Below, piece by piece: positions 39,701-46,025 of a stretch of 64,000 nucleotides of DNA. The notes under the pieces were generated by a model. The model saw nothing but the letters and a program-made list of their open reading frames with translations, had not been told where the DNA came from and searched no databases. The DNA is from Tessaracoccus lapidicaptus (GTDB taxonomy: Bacteria; Actinomycetota; Actinomycetes; Propionibacteriales; Propionibacteriaceae), in contig NZ_MBQD01000024.1 of assembly GCF_001693815.1 (NCBI RefSeq), forward strand, positions 124,001-188,000, read 5' to 3'. How positions within the stretch are numbered: position 1 is the stretch's first letter; the number at the start of each line of letters is the position of its first letter. The position numbers and the translations under genes were made by a program.

Positions 39701-40432
39701 CCGCCCGCAGCCCCGGCGGCCGGGGCGGGACTGCCGGTCGACGATGCCGCTGCCCGGCGCGCGGCGGCCGCCCCCACCACGGCGGACGGGGACGAGGACC
39801 AGGGCCGTACCCGGCGCGGTCTTATCGCGTTGCTGGCGCTCCTGGCCCTGATCGCCGTCGCCTCGCTCATCGCCCTGTGGACCGGCGGCGGCGACCCCGG
39901 CACGAGCCCGACGTCGTCGCAGTCGGCGAGCGGCTCCCCCACGGAGGGGTCGACGGCCTCCGGCTCGCCCAGCGCGGCGGCGCCCACGATCACGTCGGTC
40001 ACGGACTTCGATCCCGAGGCCGACGGCGGCAACGCCGAGGAGAACCCGGACCGGGTGGCCAACGTCATCGACGGCGACCCCGAGACCACCTGGGTAACCA
40101 TGCGGTACCTGCGCCGCCCGGACATGGGCGGGCTGAAGCCGGGCGTCGGCCTGGTGCTGGACCTGGGTGAGGCGCGGACCGTGACGTCGGCGACCGTCTC
40201 GCTGGTCGGGGGTCCGACCGCCGTCGAACTGCGGGTGCCCGCCGGCTCCGAGCCGTCCACACGGACGGAGCAGGACTGGACCGTCGTCGGGTCCGACGAC
40301 GGAGCCAGCGGGGCGGCGACCATCGCGCTGGAGGCGCCCACGGACACGCGCTACCTCATGGTGTACGTGACGAACCTGCCGGAGGTCGAAGGCGGCTACC
40401 GCGCCGAGATCGCCGAGATCACGCTGCAGTAG
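36725..40432 (+). CDS. murJ: MurJ lipid II flippase fused to a pseudokinase and extracellular discoidin-like domain
   Basis: A 1235-residue protein. Residues 1-~550 are the MurJ/MviN flippase with about 14-15 helices (opening GAGAIMASGTMISRVLGVIRV), which moves lipid II to the outer face. An acidic Asp/Pro-rich linker (~560-690) leads to a cytosolic protein-kinase-like domain (~695-910). There the catalytic loop is HERISPDAVII instead of HRDxxxxN and the DFG position reads GGFG, so it should not phosphorylate. A single helix (RRGLIALLALLALIAVASLIALWTGG) crosses to an extracellular discoidin-like domain (~1090-1235). This is the architecture of mycobacterial MviN, whose pseudokinase is regulated by PknB and binds FhaA. 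Start GTG 36725 overlaps the upstream gene. Confidence 0.93.
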   Translation: MSQVSSTKKLVGAGAIMASGTMISRVLGVIRVMLIAFILGNGTRQADMLGLATMVPNSLYILFAGGALNTVLVPQIVRAIKNDDDGGEAYTNRIMTAFMLIVTAVAVVVTIAAPVVTAIYTSEEWRQPGLSAQYASMIALTYLTLPQIFFYGAFFLLGQVLNARDKFGPMMWAPIANNVISIIVLGLYFVVWGNGQDHGGAFTTPQVLVLGLGSTLGIAAQTLVMLPYVRRVGFRIRPRFDLKGTGLGHTFALTKWTMGFVAVNQVSLMVVNRLATSATAGGHGAGVTVYANAHLLWILPHSLITVSLATAMLPNASRLAAQGDLDGVAAEFTKTVRLALVAIVPATVAFIALAQPMAGLLFGHGTGAEDAGWIAWALMAFALGLIPFTLQFVCLRTFYALEDTRTPFFLQIVIAGLNIVGAIALVWAVGSDEWIAAALALAYSLAYLIGVGVTWRTLHSRVPGLDGRALALHLVRLLLGAAIGGAAAYAAARWLTDVIEQRILGQIAAIAAGGLLILGGFLLVGKLLHVKELASLSELVGSRFGRRRPVTEPADDAVVAVPRGSSHPSDDYPTDVLPAVRADMIDSFDTGPATVVRNRPLVGDHRFPGPSAAEPDPWADAPDAWTREPDAWDEEPDDAVAGGSPAEAEAPMGADPVDLPPVAAGLADEPTGALDLPGLFREEPAVGAVEAGTLLSTRYELVEALGDSAGSGTWRAHDQVLSRDVVVHVVAPGDPRIPDLMLAARKGAVATDSRFLRVLDADEVIDPDMGVGAFVVREYAPGRSLTELLAAGPLSALEAAHIVRELADALVAVHAQGLFHERISPDAVIITTAGAVRLGGFGVDAALTRGDGPESAWSTRERSDVVGLAALLYASLVRRWPGGAAFGMPPAPIVAGETAPPHQVQAGISPALDRICTAALTQRGSAGDPRITSVAQLADALSAVLGTANASPDLEERVRALDAADPGTATAPRAAAATAIWTPVREQRIAEVPPAAPAAGAGLPVDDAAARRAAAAPTTADGDEDQGRTRRGLIALLALLALIAVASLIALWTGGGDPGTSPTSSQSASGSPTEGSTASGSPSAAAPTITSVTDFDPEADGGNAEENPDRVANVIDGDPETTWVTMRYLRRPDMGGLKPGVGLVLDLGEARTVTSATVSLVGGPTAVELRVPAGSEPSTRTEQDWTVVGSDDGASGAATIALEAPTDTRYLMVYVTNLPEVEGGYRAEIAEITLQ

Positions 40433-40444
40433 CGGCCGCCGCGC

Positions 40445-42610
40445 TCACCCGCCCAGCACCTCGCCGAGGTCGTAACTCACGGGCTCATCGAGCTGGGCAT
40501 ACGTACACGACTTCGGCTCCCGGTCGTCGCGCCAGCGCACGAACTGCGCGGTGTGCCGGAACCGGTCGCCCTCCATGTGGTCGTAGCGCACCTCGACGAC
40601 CCGCTCGGGCCGCAGCGGCGTGAACGACAGGTCCTTCTTCGCGTTCCAGCGCGAGTGTGCGGCCGCCGTCGGCGTCCGGGGGAACGACTGGTCGCGGTTG
40701 TCCGGCGACGTCTCCTCCGGCTGCGCCCAGGCCCACGGATGGTCCTCGAACGTCGTGACCAGGGGCTGCAGCTCGGCGAACAGCTCGCGCCTGCGCTCCA
40801 TCGGGAAGGCCCCGATGACGCCCACGGAGTTGAGGACACCGTCGTCGGTGTAGAGCCCGAGGAGCAGGGAGCCGATGGCGTCGGACTCGCCGCGGTAGAG
40901 CCGGTAGCCCGCCACCACACAGTCCGCGGTCCGCTCGTGCTTGTACTTGCTCATCACGCGCTTGTCCTCGACGTACGGCTCGCCGAGCGGCTTGGCGACG
41001 ATCCCGTCCAGCCCGGCGCCCTCGAACTGCTCGAACCACTGCTCCGCGACGGCGGGATCGAGCGTCGCGCGCGTGAGGTGGATGGGCGCCTCGGCGTCGG
41101 CCAGGGCCTTTTCCAGTGCCGCGCGGCGCTCCCGGAAGGGCCGCTCGACGAAGTTCTCCTGCCCGAGCGCCAGCAGGTCGAACGCGACGAAACTCGCGGG
41201 CGTGGCCTCGCTGAGCTTCTTGATCCGCGACGCGGCTGGGTGGATGCGCTGCTGGAGGAGGTCGAAGTTGAGCCGGTCTCCCGTGGTGGGATCGACGAGG
41301 ATGATCTCGCCGTCGATGACCGAGTGGTCGGGGAAGTTGTCGACGACGGCGCGGACGATCTCGGGGAAGTAGCGGGTCATGGGGCGCGAGTTGCGCGACC
41401 CGATCTCCACCTCGTCGCCGGACCGCCAGATGATGGAGCGGAACCCGTCCCACTTCGGCTCGTAGAGGAAGTCGCCGGTGGGCAGCTTCTTGACCGCCTT
41501 CGCCAGCATGGGGCCGTAGGGCGGCGCGATGGCGGTGCCCCACTCGGCGTCGCGTTCGGCCTTCGGCGCCAGGTAGTCGTCGTCGGCGCGATCGGAGCGG
41601 CGCTTGCTGGGCGGCACGCGCGGCGGTTCGCCGGGCATCTTGGGATAGTCGGGCGGGAAGTTCAGCTCCCCCAGCCCGCGCTCCAGGTCCGCCTCCCACA
41701 GGGCGAGCGCGCCGGCGACGTCGCCCGGCTCGTCGTCGATGTCGCTCCACGGGCACGGCCTGCGCCGCAGCAACGCGGGGACGGTCCGGAGGGTGAGGTC
41801 GCGGGGGTGGGCGTCGGGCAGCTCGTCCCAGGACAGCGGCGTCGACACGGGCGCCCCGGGCAGCGGGCGGGGCGAGTAGGCCGCGGCGATGGTGCGGTCG
41901 CGGTTGGCCTGGTTGAAGTCGACGAAGACCCGCTCGCCGCGCTCCTCCTTCCACCACGACGTCGTGACCAGCTCAGGCATGCGGCGCTCCAGCTCCCGCG
42001 CGATCCCGATGACGCCGTGCCGGACGTCCTGGAACTCGTGCGTCGGCCGGATGCGGGCGTAGACGTGGACACCCCGGTTTCCGGAGGTCTTGGCGTAGGC
42101 CGTGAGGCCCGCCTCCGCCATGACGTCGCGGAGGGCGAGCGCGGCGGTGACGGCGTCGTGGAAGTCGCGGCCGGGCTGCGGGTCCAGGTCGATGCGCAGC
42201 TCGTCGGGGTTGTCGAGCTCGGGCGTGCGCACCGGCCACGGGTGGAAGGTCAGCGTGCCCATCTGCGCGGCCCAGACGAGGTCCGCCGGCTCGTCGAAGA
42301 CCAGCTGCTCGTGTCGTCGGCGGGACGGATAGGTGCACATCACGCGACGCAGATGGTCCGGAGCGCCCTGGGGCGGGCGCTTGGAGAAGAACTCCTCGCC
42401 GTCGATGCCCTCCGGGAACCGCTGCAGGGTCATGGGGCGGTCGCCGTTGAGGTGGAGGAACTGGTCGGCCACCGTGAGGAGGTAGTCGGCGAGGTCGCGC
42501 TTGGTGACGGGGGCGCCGTCGGCCATCCCGGCGCCGGGCCACAGTTCCTTGTCGGGCGACGTCATGCGCACCTCGTGCTCGCCTGCCCGGATGACTACGT
42601 GCTCCGCCAT
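40445..42610 (-). CDS. Primase-polymerase / ATP-dependent DNA ligase fusion (Prim-PolC-LigC-like)
   Basis: A 721-residue DNA repair enzyme. Residues ~1-300 are a LigD-type archaeo-eukaryotic primase (POL) domain: MTLQRFPEGIDGEEFFSKRPP, LRIDLDPQPGRDFHDAV with metal Asp residues, KTSGNRGVHVYARI. Residues ~365-721 are an ATP-dependent ligase with EPKWDGFRSI (motif I Lys), VIDGEIILVD, DGIVAKP and a C-terminal OB domain ending LDEPVSYDLGEVLGG, as in LigC. The 3'-phosphoesterase module of LigD is absent and no Ku gene is in the window. In mycobacteria Prim-PolC and LigC are separate neighbours that fill and seal short gaps, and this looks like their fusion. ATG 42610 has TAGCCT six bases upstream. 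Confidence 0.9.
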   Translation of the reverse strand: MAEHVVIRAGEHEVRMTSPDKELWPGAGMADGAPVTKRDLADYLLTVADQFLHLNGDRPMTLQRFPEGIDGEEFFSKRPPQGAPDHLRRVMCTYPSRRRHEQLVFDEPADLVWAAQMGTLTFHPWPVRTPELDNPDELRIDLDPQPGRDFHDAVTAALALRDVMAEAGLTAYAKTSGNRGVHVYARIRPTHEFQDVRHGVIGIARELERRMPELVTTSWWKEERGERVFVDFNQANRDRTIAAAYSPRPLPGAPVSTPLSWDELPDAHPRDLTLRTVPALLRRRPCPWSDIDDEPGDVAGALALWEADLERGLGELNFPPDYPKMPGEPPRVPPSKRRSDRADDDYLAPKAERDAEWGTAIAPPYGPMLAKAVKKLPTGDFLYEPKWDGFRSIIWRSGDEVEIGSRNSRPMTRYFPEIVRAVVDNFPDHSVIDGEIILVDPTTGDRLNFDLLQQRIHPAASRIKKLSEATPASFVAFDLLALGQENFVERPFRERRAALEKALADAEAPIHLTRATLDPAVAEQWFEQFEGAGLDGIVAKPLGEPYVEDKRVMSKYKHERTADCVVAGYRLYRGESDAIGSLLLGLYTDDGVLNSVGVIGAFPMERRRELFAELQPLVTTFEDHPWAWAQPEETSPDNRDQSFPRTPTAAAHSRWNAKKDLSFTPLRPERVVEVRYDHMEGDRFRHTAQFVRWRDDREPKSCTYAQLDEPVSYDLGEVLGG

Positions 42611-42616
42611 GGGCCC

Positions 42617-42622
42617 AGGCTA
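42617..42622 (-). promoter_or_regulatory. -10 element TAGCCT, leaderless start of the Prim-Pol/ligase gene
   Basis: On the minus strand TAGCCT is followed by 6 bases (GGGCCC) and ATG 42610. Confidence 0.5.
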
Positions 42623-42756
42623 GTCGCGGACCCGCCGACGCCGGGCCGCTCCCGCAACACCGGCCCCCGTCGTCGCTCCGCCGCCGCCCCGCCGCCCCGC
42701 CGGCCGCCACGCGGCGCCGCCGCGGCCGCCCCCCGCTGTGCCGCCGCCGCCCCCAC

Positions 42757-43277
42757 CAGCACGACACGCCGTCGAACTCCGCCCTCGACGCCGTACGCGC
42801 GCCCCGGCGGTGAGTAGGCCTGCTATTCGTGCTGCGGGTTGCGGGATCGACGCCTCCGGCGTCGGCTTCGAGACTCGCCCGGGTGCTCCGCACCGGGCGC
42901 GACCTCAGCGAACGGACCAGGCACGACACGCCGTCGAACTCCGCCCTCGACGCCGCAGGCAAGCCCCGGTGGGGCGTAGGCCTGCTATTCGTGCTGTGGG
43001 GTGCGGGATCGACGCCTCCGGCGTCGGCTTCGAGACTCGCCCGGGTGCTCCGCACCGGGCGCGACCTCAGCGAACGGACCAGGCACGACCCCCGCCACCG
43101 TCGCGCGGCCACCTACACCAGCACGACACGCCGTCGAACTCCGCCCTCGACGCCGTACGCAAGCCCCAGCGGTGAGTGAGCCTGCTATTCGTGCTGAGGG
43201 TTGCGGGATCGACGCCTCCGGCGTCGGCTTCGAGACTCGCCCGGGTGCTCCGCACCGGGCGCGACCTCAGCGAACGG
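42757..43277 (+). repeat. Repeat cluster D: three compound units (78-bp inverted-end element + 71-bp double-hairpin core)
   Basis: Each unit has an element of about 78 bp bounded by CAGCACGA and TCGTGCTG (42757-42834, 42918-42996 with one inserted base in the left end, 43119-43196), then about 10 bases, then a 71-bp core (42845-42915, 43007-43077, 43207-43277). All three cores carry GACGCC-TCC-GGCGTC and GGTGC-TCC-GCACC and end GACCTCAGCGAACGG. Between units 2 and 3 there are some 41 unrelated bases. Frames through this DNA look open only because of composition. No gene is supported between 42611 and 43503. Confidence 0.88.
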
Positions 43278-43429
43278 ACCAGGCACGACCTCAGCGAACG
43301 GAAAGGGCGCGACCTCAGCGAACGGAAAGGGCGCGACCTCAGCGAACGGAGAGGCCGCGACCTCAGCGGACGGGGCGGGCGCGACCTCAGCGAACGGGCC
43401 GGGCGCGACTTCAGCTAACCAGCGGGCTG
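43262..43429 (+). repeat. 24-bp tandem array, seven units
   Basis: Units start at 43262, 43286, 43310, 43334, 43358, 43382 and 43406, an exact 24-bp step. The consensus begins CGACCTCAGCGAACGG and ends in a variable 8 bases (for example AAAGGGCG). The first unit is the tail of the third cluster D core, so the array grew from that core. The last unit is decayed (CGACTTCAGCTAACC). Confidence 0.9.
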
Positions 43430-43455
43430 AACTCAGCGAACGCACCGACGCGAAA

Positions 43456-43477
43456 GGGCGCCGGTCTCCCGGCGCCC
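43456..43477 (-). terminator. Terminator of glpFK
   Basis: GGGCGCCGG (43456-43464) pairs with CCGGCGCCC (43469-43477) around a 4-base loop. Read on the minus strand it is followed by TTT and sits 26 bases after the glpK stop. Confidence 0.75.
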
Positions 43478-43503
43478 CTCCGTGTGGCAACGTCAGTTGC
43501 GGA

Positions 43504-45021
43504 TCACTCCTTGACGTCCTCGTCGACCCAGTCGAAGGTCCGCGTGACGGCCTTCTTCCAGTTGCGGAACAGGCGATCCCGCTCGGTCTCGTCGACCTTG
43601 GGCGTCCAGCGCTTGTCCTCGGCCCAGTTGTCGATGACGTCCTGCTCGCCCTGCCAGTACCCGGTGGCGATGCCGGCCGCGTAGGCCGCACCCAGAGCCG
43701 TGGTCTCCGCGACGACGGGGCGAACCACGTCGACGCCGAGCTGATCGGCCTGGAACTGCATCAGGGTCTCATTGGCGGTCATGCCGCCGTCGACCTTGAG
43801 CTCGGCGAGCTTCACGCCCGAGTCCGCCTCCATGGCTTCCAGCACCTCACGCGTCTGGTAGGCGGTGGCCTCCAGGACGGCGCGGGCGATGTGGCCGCGG
43901 TTGACGTAGCGGGTCAGACCGACGAGCGCGCCGCGGGCGTCGGACTTCCAGTACGGAGCGAACAGGCCCGAGAACGCGGGCACGAAGTACGCGCCGCCGT
44001 TGTCCTCGACCGTGGCCGCCAGTTCCTCGACCTCGGGGGCCGAGCTGATCATCTTCAAGTTGTCGCGGAGCCACTGCACCAGCGAGCCGGTGACCGCGAT
44101 CGAGCCCTCAAGGGCGTAGATGGCGGGCTTGTCGCCGATCTTGTAGCACACGGTGGTGAGCAGGCCGTTCTTCGACGGAACGATCTCCTCGCCGGTGTTG
44201 AGCAGCATGAAGTTGCCGGTGCCGTACGTGTTCTTCGCCATGCCGGGCTCGAAGCAGGCCTGGCCGAAGGTGGCCGCCTGCTGGTCGCCCAGGATGCCCG
44301 CGATCGGGACGTCGGGCAGCATGCCGCTCGAGCGGCCCACGCCGTAGACCTCGGCGGAGCTCTTGATCTCGGGGAGCATCGACATGGGGATGGTCATGTC
44401 GGCCGCGATGTCGGCGTCCCAATCGAGGGTCTTGAGGTCCATGAGCATGGTGCGGGAGGCGTTGGTGACATCGGTCACGTGCACGCCGCCGTCGACGCCG
44501 CCGGTCATGTTCCACAGCACCCAGGTGTCCATGGTGCCCATGACGAGGTCGCCGGCCTCGGCGCGCTCGCGGGCGCCCTCGACGTTGTCGAGGATCCACT
44601 TGACCTTCGGGCCACAGAAGTAGGTGGCCAGGGGCAGACCGACGCGGTCCTTGTACTTGTCCTGGTCACCGCCGCCGAGCTCGTCGACGATCTTCGCGGT
44701 GCGGGTGTCCTGCCAGACGATGGCGTTGTAGACGGGCTCGCCGGTCTTCTTGTCCCACACGACGGTGGTCTCGCGCTGGTTGGTGATGCCCACGGCAGCG
44801 ATCTGCTGGTGGTTTATCGAGGCGCCGCTGAGGGCCTCGGCGACGACGGCGCGGACGTTGTCCCACACCTCGACGGGGTTGTGCTCCACCCAGCCGGCCC
44901 GCGGGAAGATCTGCTCGTGCTCCTTCTGGCCCACGGAGACGATCTTGCCGCTGTGGTCGAAGATGATGGCGCGGGAGCTCGTGGTCCCCTGGTCGATTGC
45001 GAGAACGTACTTGTCAGCCAT
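43504..45021 (-). CDS. glpK: Glycerol kinase
   Basis: Phosphorylates glycerol to glycerol 3-phosphate with ATP in the cytosol. The 505-residue FGGY kinase opens with the ATP-binding [18 protein letters not shown], has [15 protein letters not shown] for glycerol contacts, and [25 protein letters not shown] in the second FGGY signature. Length is normal and nothing is missing. It follows glpF by 24 bases on the same strand and ends at a strong terminator, so facilitator and kinase form one operon. No glycerol-3-phosphate dehydrogenase is in the window. The product could also supply the lipid genes at 4-7 kb, though this is only a metabolic possibility. Confidence 0.97.
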   Translation of the reverse strand: MADKYVLAIDQGTTSSRAIIFDHSGKIVSVGQKEHEQIFPRAGWVEHNPVEVWDNVRAVVAEALSGASINHQQIAAVGITNQRETTVVWDKKTGEPVYNAIVWQDTRTAKIVDELGGGDQDKYKDRVGLPLATYFCGPKVKWILDNVEGARERAEAGDLVMGTMDTWVLWNMTGGVDGGVHVTDVTNASRTMLMDLKTLDWDADIAADMTIPMSMLPEIKSSAEVYGVGRSSGMLPDVPIAGILGDQQAATFGQACFEPGMAKNTYGTGNFMLLNTGEEIVPSKNGLLTTVCYKIGDKPAIYALEGSIAVTGSLVQWLRDNLKMISSAPEVEELAATVEDNGGAYFVPAFSGLFAPYWKSDARGALVGLTRYVNRGHIARAVLEATAYQTREVLEAMEADSGVKLAELKVDGGMTANETLMQFQADQLGVDVVRPVVAETTALGAAYAAGIATGYWQGEQDVIDNWAEDKRWTPKVDETERDRLFRNWKKAVTRTFDWVDEDVKE

Positions 45022-45045
45022 TACTTACTCAAATCCTTTCGAGAA

Positions 45046-45819
45046 TCAGACTGCGGGGAGGAGGACGCCGGCCAGCAGACCGGCGAGGACGCCACCGATG
45101 ATGGGGCCGACGACCGGAACCCAGGAGTAGCCCCAGTCCGAGCTGCCCTTGCCCTTGATGGGGAGGATGGCGTGCACGATGCGCGGGCCGAGGTCACGCG
45201 TCGGGTTGATGGCGTAGCCGGTGGGGCCACCGAGGCTCGCGCCGATGCCGACGATGAGGACCGCGACACCGAAGGCGCCGAGCCAGCCGAGGTTGGCCGG
45301 GTCGGTGCCGCCGGCACCGGTGAAGTTGCCAGCGCCCAGGATCACGAACACGAGGACGAAGGTGGCGATGGCTTCAGTGACGACGTTCATCGCGTAGTTG
45401 CGGATGCCGGGGCCGGTGGAGAACACCGCGAGCTTGAGGGCCGGATCCGGCTCCTCGTCGAAGTGGTCCTTGTACGCCAGCCAGCAGAGGACGGCACCGA
45501 TCATGGCACCGACGAGTTCGGCGGCCAGGTAGACGACGGTGGACGCGGCCGTGACCTCAACACCGGCTGCGTAGGTGTCGGACCCCGAGGCGAGGAGGCC
45601 GAGCGTGACGGCGGGGTTCAGGTGACCGCCGGACTTGTACGAGACCAGGACGCCGGCGAAAACCGCGATACCCCAGCCCCAGTTGATGAAGAGGAATCCC
45701 TGACCGTTGCCCTTGGTCTTGGTGAGGATCGCGTTGGCGACCACACCTCCACCGAGCAGCAGCAGCATCGCTGATCCCACGACTTCCGAGAGGAAGACAA
45801 CACCCAAGGAGGTTTCCAT
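45046..45819 (-). CDS. glpF: Glycerol facilitator (MIP/aquaglyceroporin family)
   Basis: A 257-residue six-helix channel for passive glycerol entry. The first half-helix signature is SGGHLNPAVTLGLLASG with a normal NPA box. The second reads GYAINPTRDLGPRIVHAI, NPT instead of NPA but with the Asp and Arg (RDLGPR) typical of glycerol-conducting members rather than water-only aquaporins. ATG 45819 is preceded by GGAGTGAGGG. It is the first gene of the glpFK operon, and the 200-base upstream region holds a cluster of GTTGCAC/GTGCAAC half sites. Glycerol trapped by GlpK keeps the gradient inward. Confidence 0.94.
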   Translation of the reverse strand: METSLGVVFLSEVVGSAMLLLLGGGVVANAILTKTKGNGQGFLFINWGWGIAVFAGVLVSYKSGGHLNPAVTLGLLASGSDTYAAGVEVTAASTVVYLAAELVGAMIGAVLCWLAYKDHFDEEPDPALKLAVFSTGPGIRNYAMNVVTEAIATFVLVFVILGAGNFTGAGGTDPANLGWLGAFGVAVLIVGIGASLGGPTGYAINPTRDLGPRIVHAILPIKGKGSSDWGYSWVPVVGPIIGGVLAGLLAGVLLPAV

Positions 45820-45833
45820 CCCTCACTCCGTTC

Positions 45834-45849
45834 CTGACAGCCTTGTCAG
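45834..45849. promoter_or_regulatory. Inverted repeat in the glpF leader
   Basis: CTGACA-GCCT-TGTCAG lies 15-30 bases before the glpF start. It could be an operator or a leader hairpin close to the ribosome site. Confidence 0.35.
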
Positions 45850-45913
45850 ATCGGCGTCATCTGTGACGCATGACTCTTGACGACCCGTTGGCCGCCAGCC
45901 CTAGCCAACTCCG

Positions 45914-45954
45914 GGTTGCACGTCGGTGCAACCTGCATGCACGATCGTGCAACC
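45914..45954. promoter_or_regulatory. Putative glp operator: clustered GGTTGCAC/GTGCAACC half sites
   Basis: GGTTGCAC (45914-45921) and GTGCAACC (45926-45933) form one inverted repeat. The perfect palindrome TGCACGATCGTGCA (45938-45951) overlaps a second GTGCAACC (45947-45954), exactly 21 bp from the first, two helical turns. The site is 95-135 bases upstream of glpF and also near the 3' end of the convergent-side YhgE gene, so glpFK is the likely target. The regulator is not in the window. Confidence 0.5.
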
Positions 45955-46025
45955 CGGGGTTGGATGCGTGCACTTCGAACCGGGTCTCGCCCGAAGCCCA
46001 CTGTCCGGGCTCACTTCCGTTAACC

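Noticed and set aside
33366-40432. Replication origin region
   Set aside because: The cca-DUF6049-murJ order is near oriC in mycobacteria, but no dnaA, dnaN, parAB, rpmH or DnaA boxes are seen here.
43262-43429. CRISPR or coding octapeptide repeat in the 24-bp array
   Set aside because: No unique spacers, no start codon with ribosome site, and the unit is clearly the tail of the dispersed repeat.
42738-43684. Proteins read through repeat cluster D on either strand
   Set aside because: Frames consist of repeat translations (for example RLARVLRTGRDLSER) and have no promoter or ribosome site.
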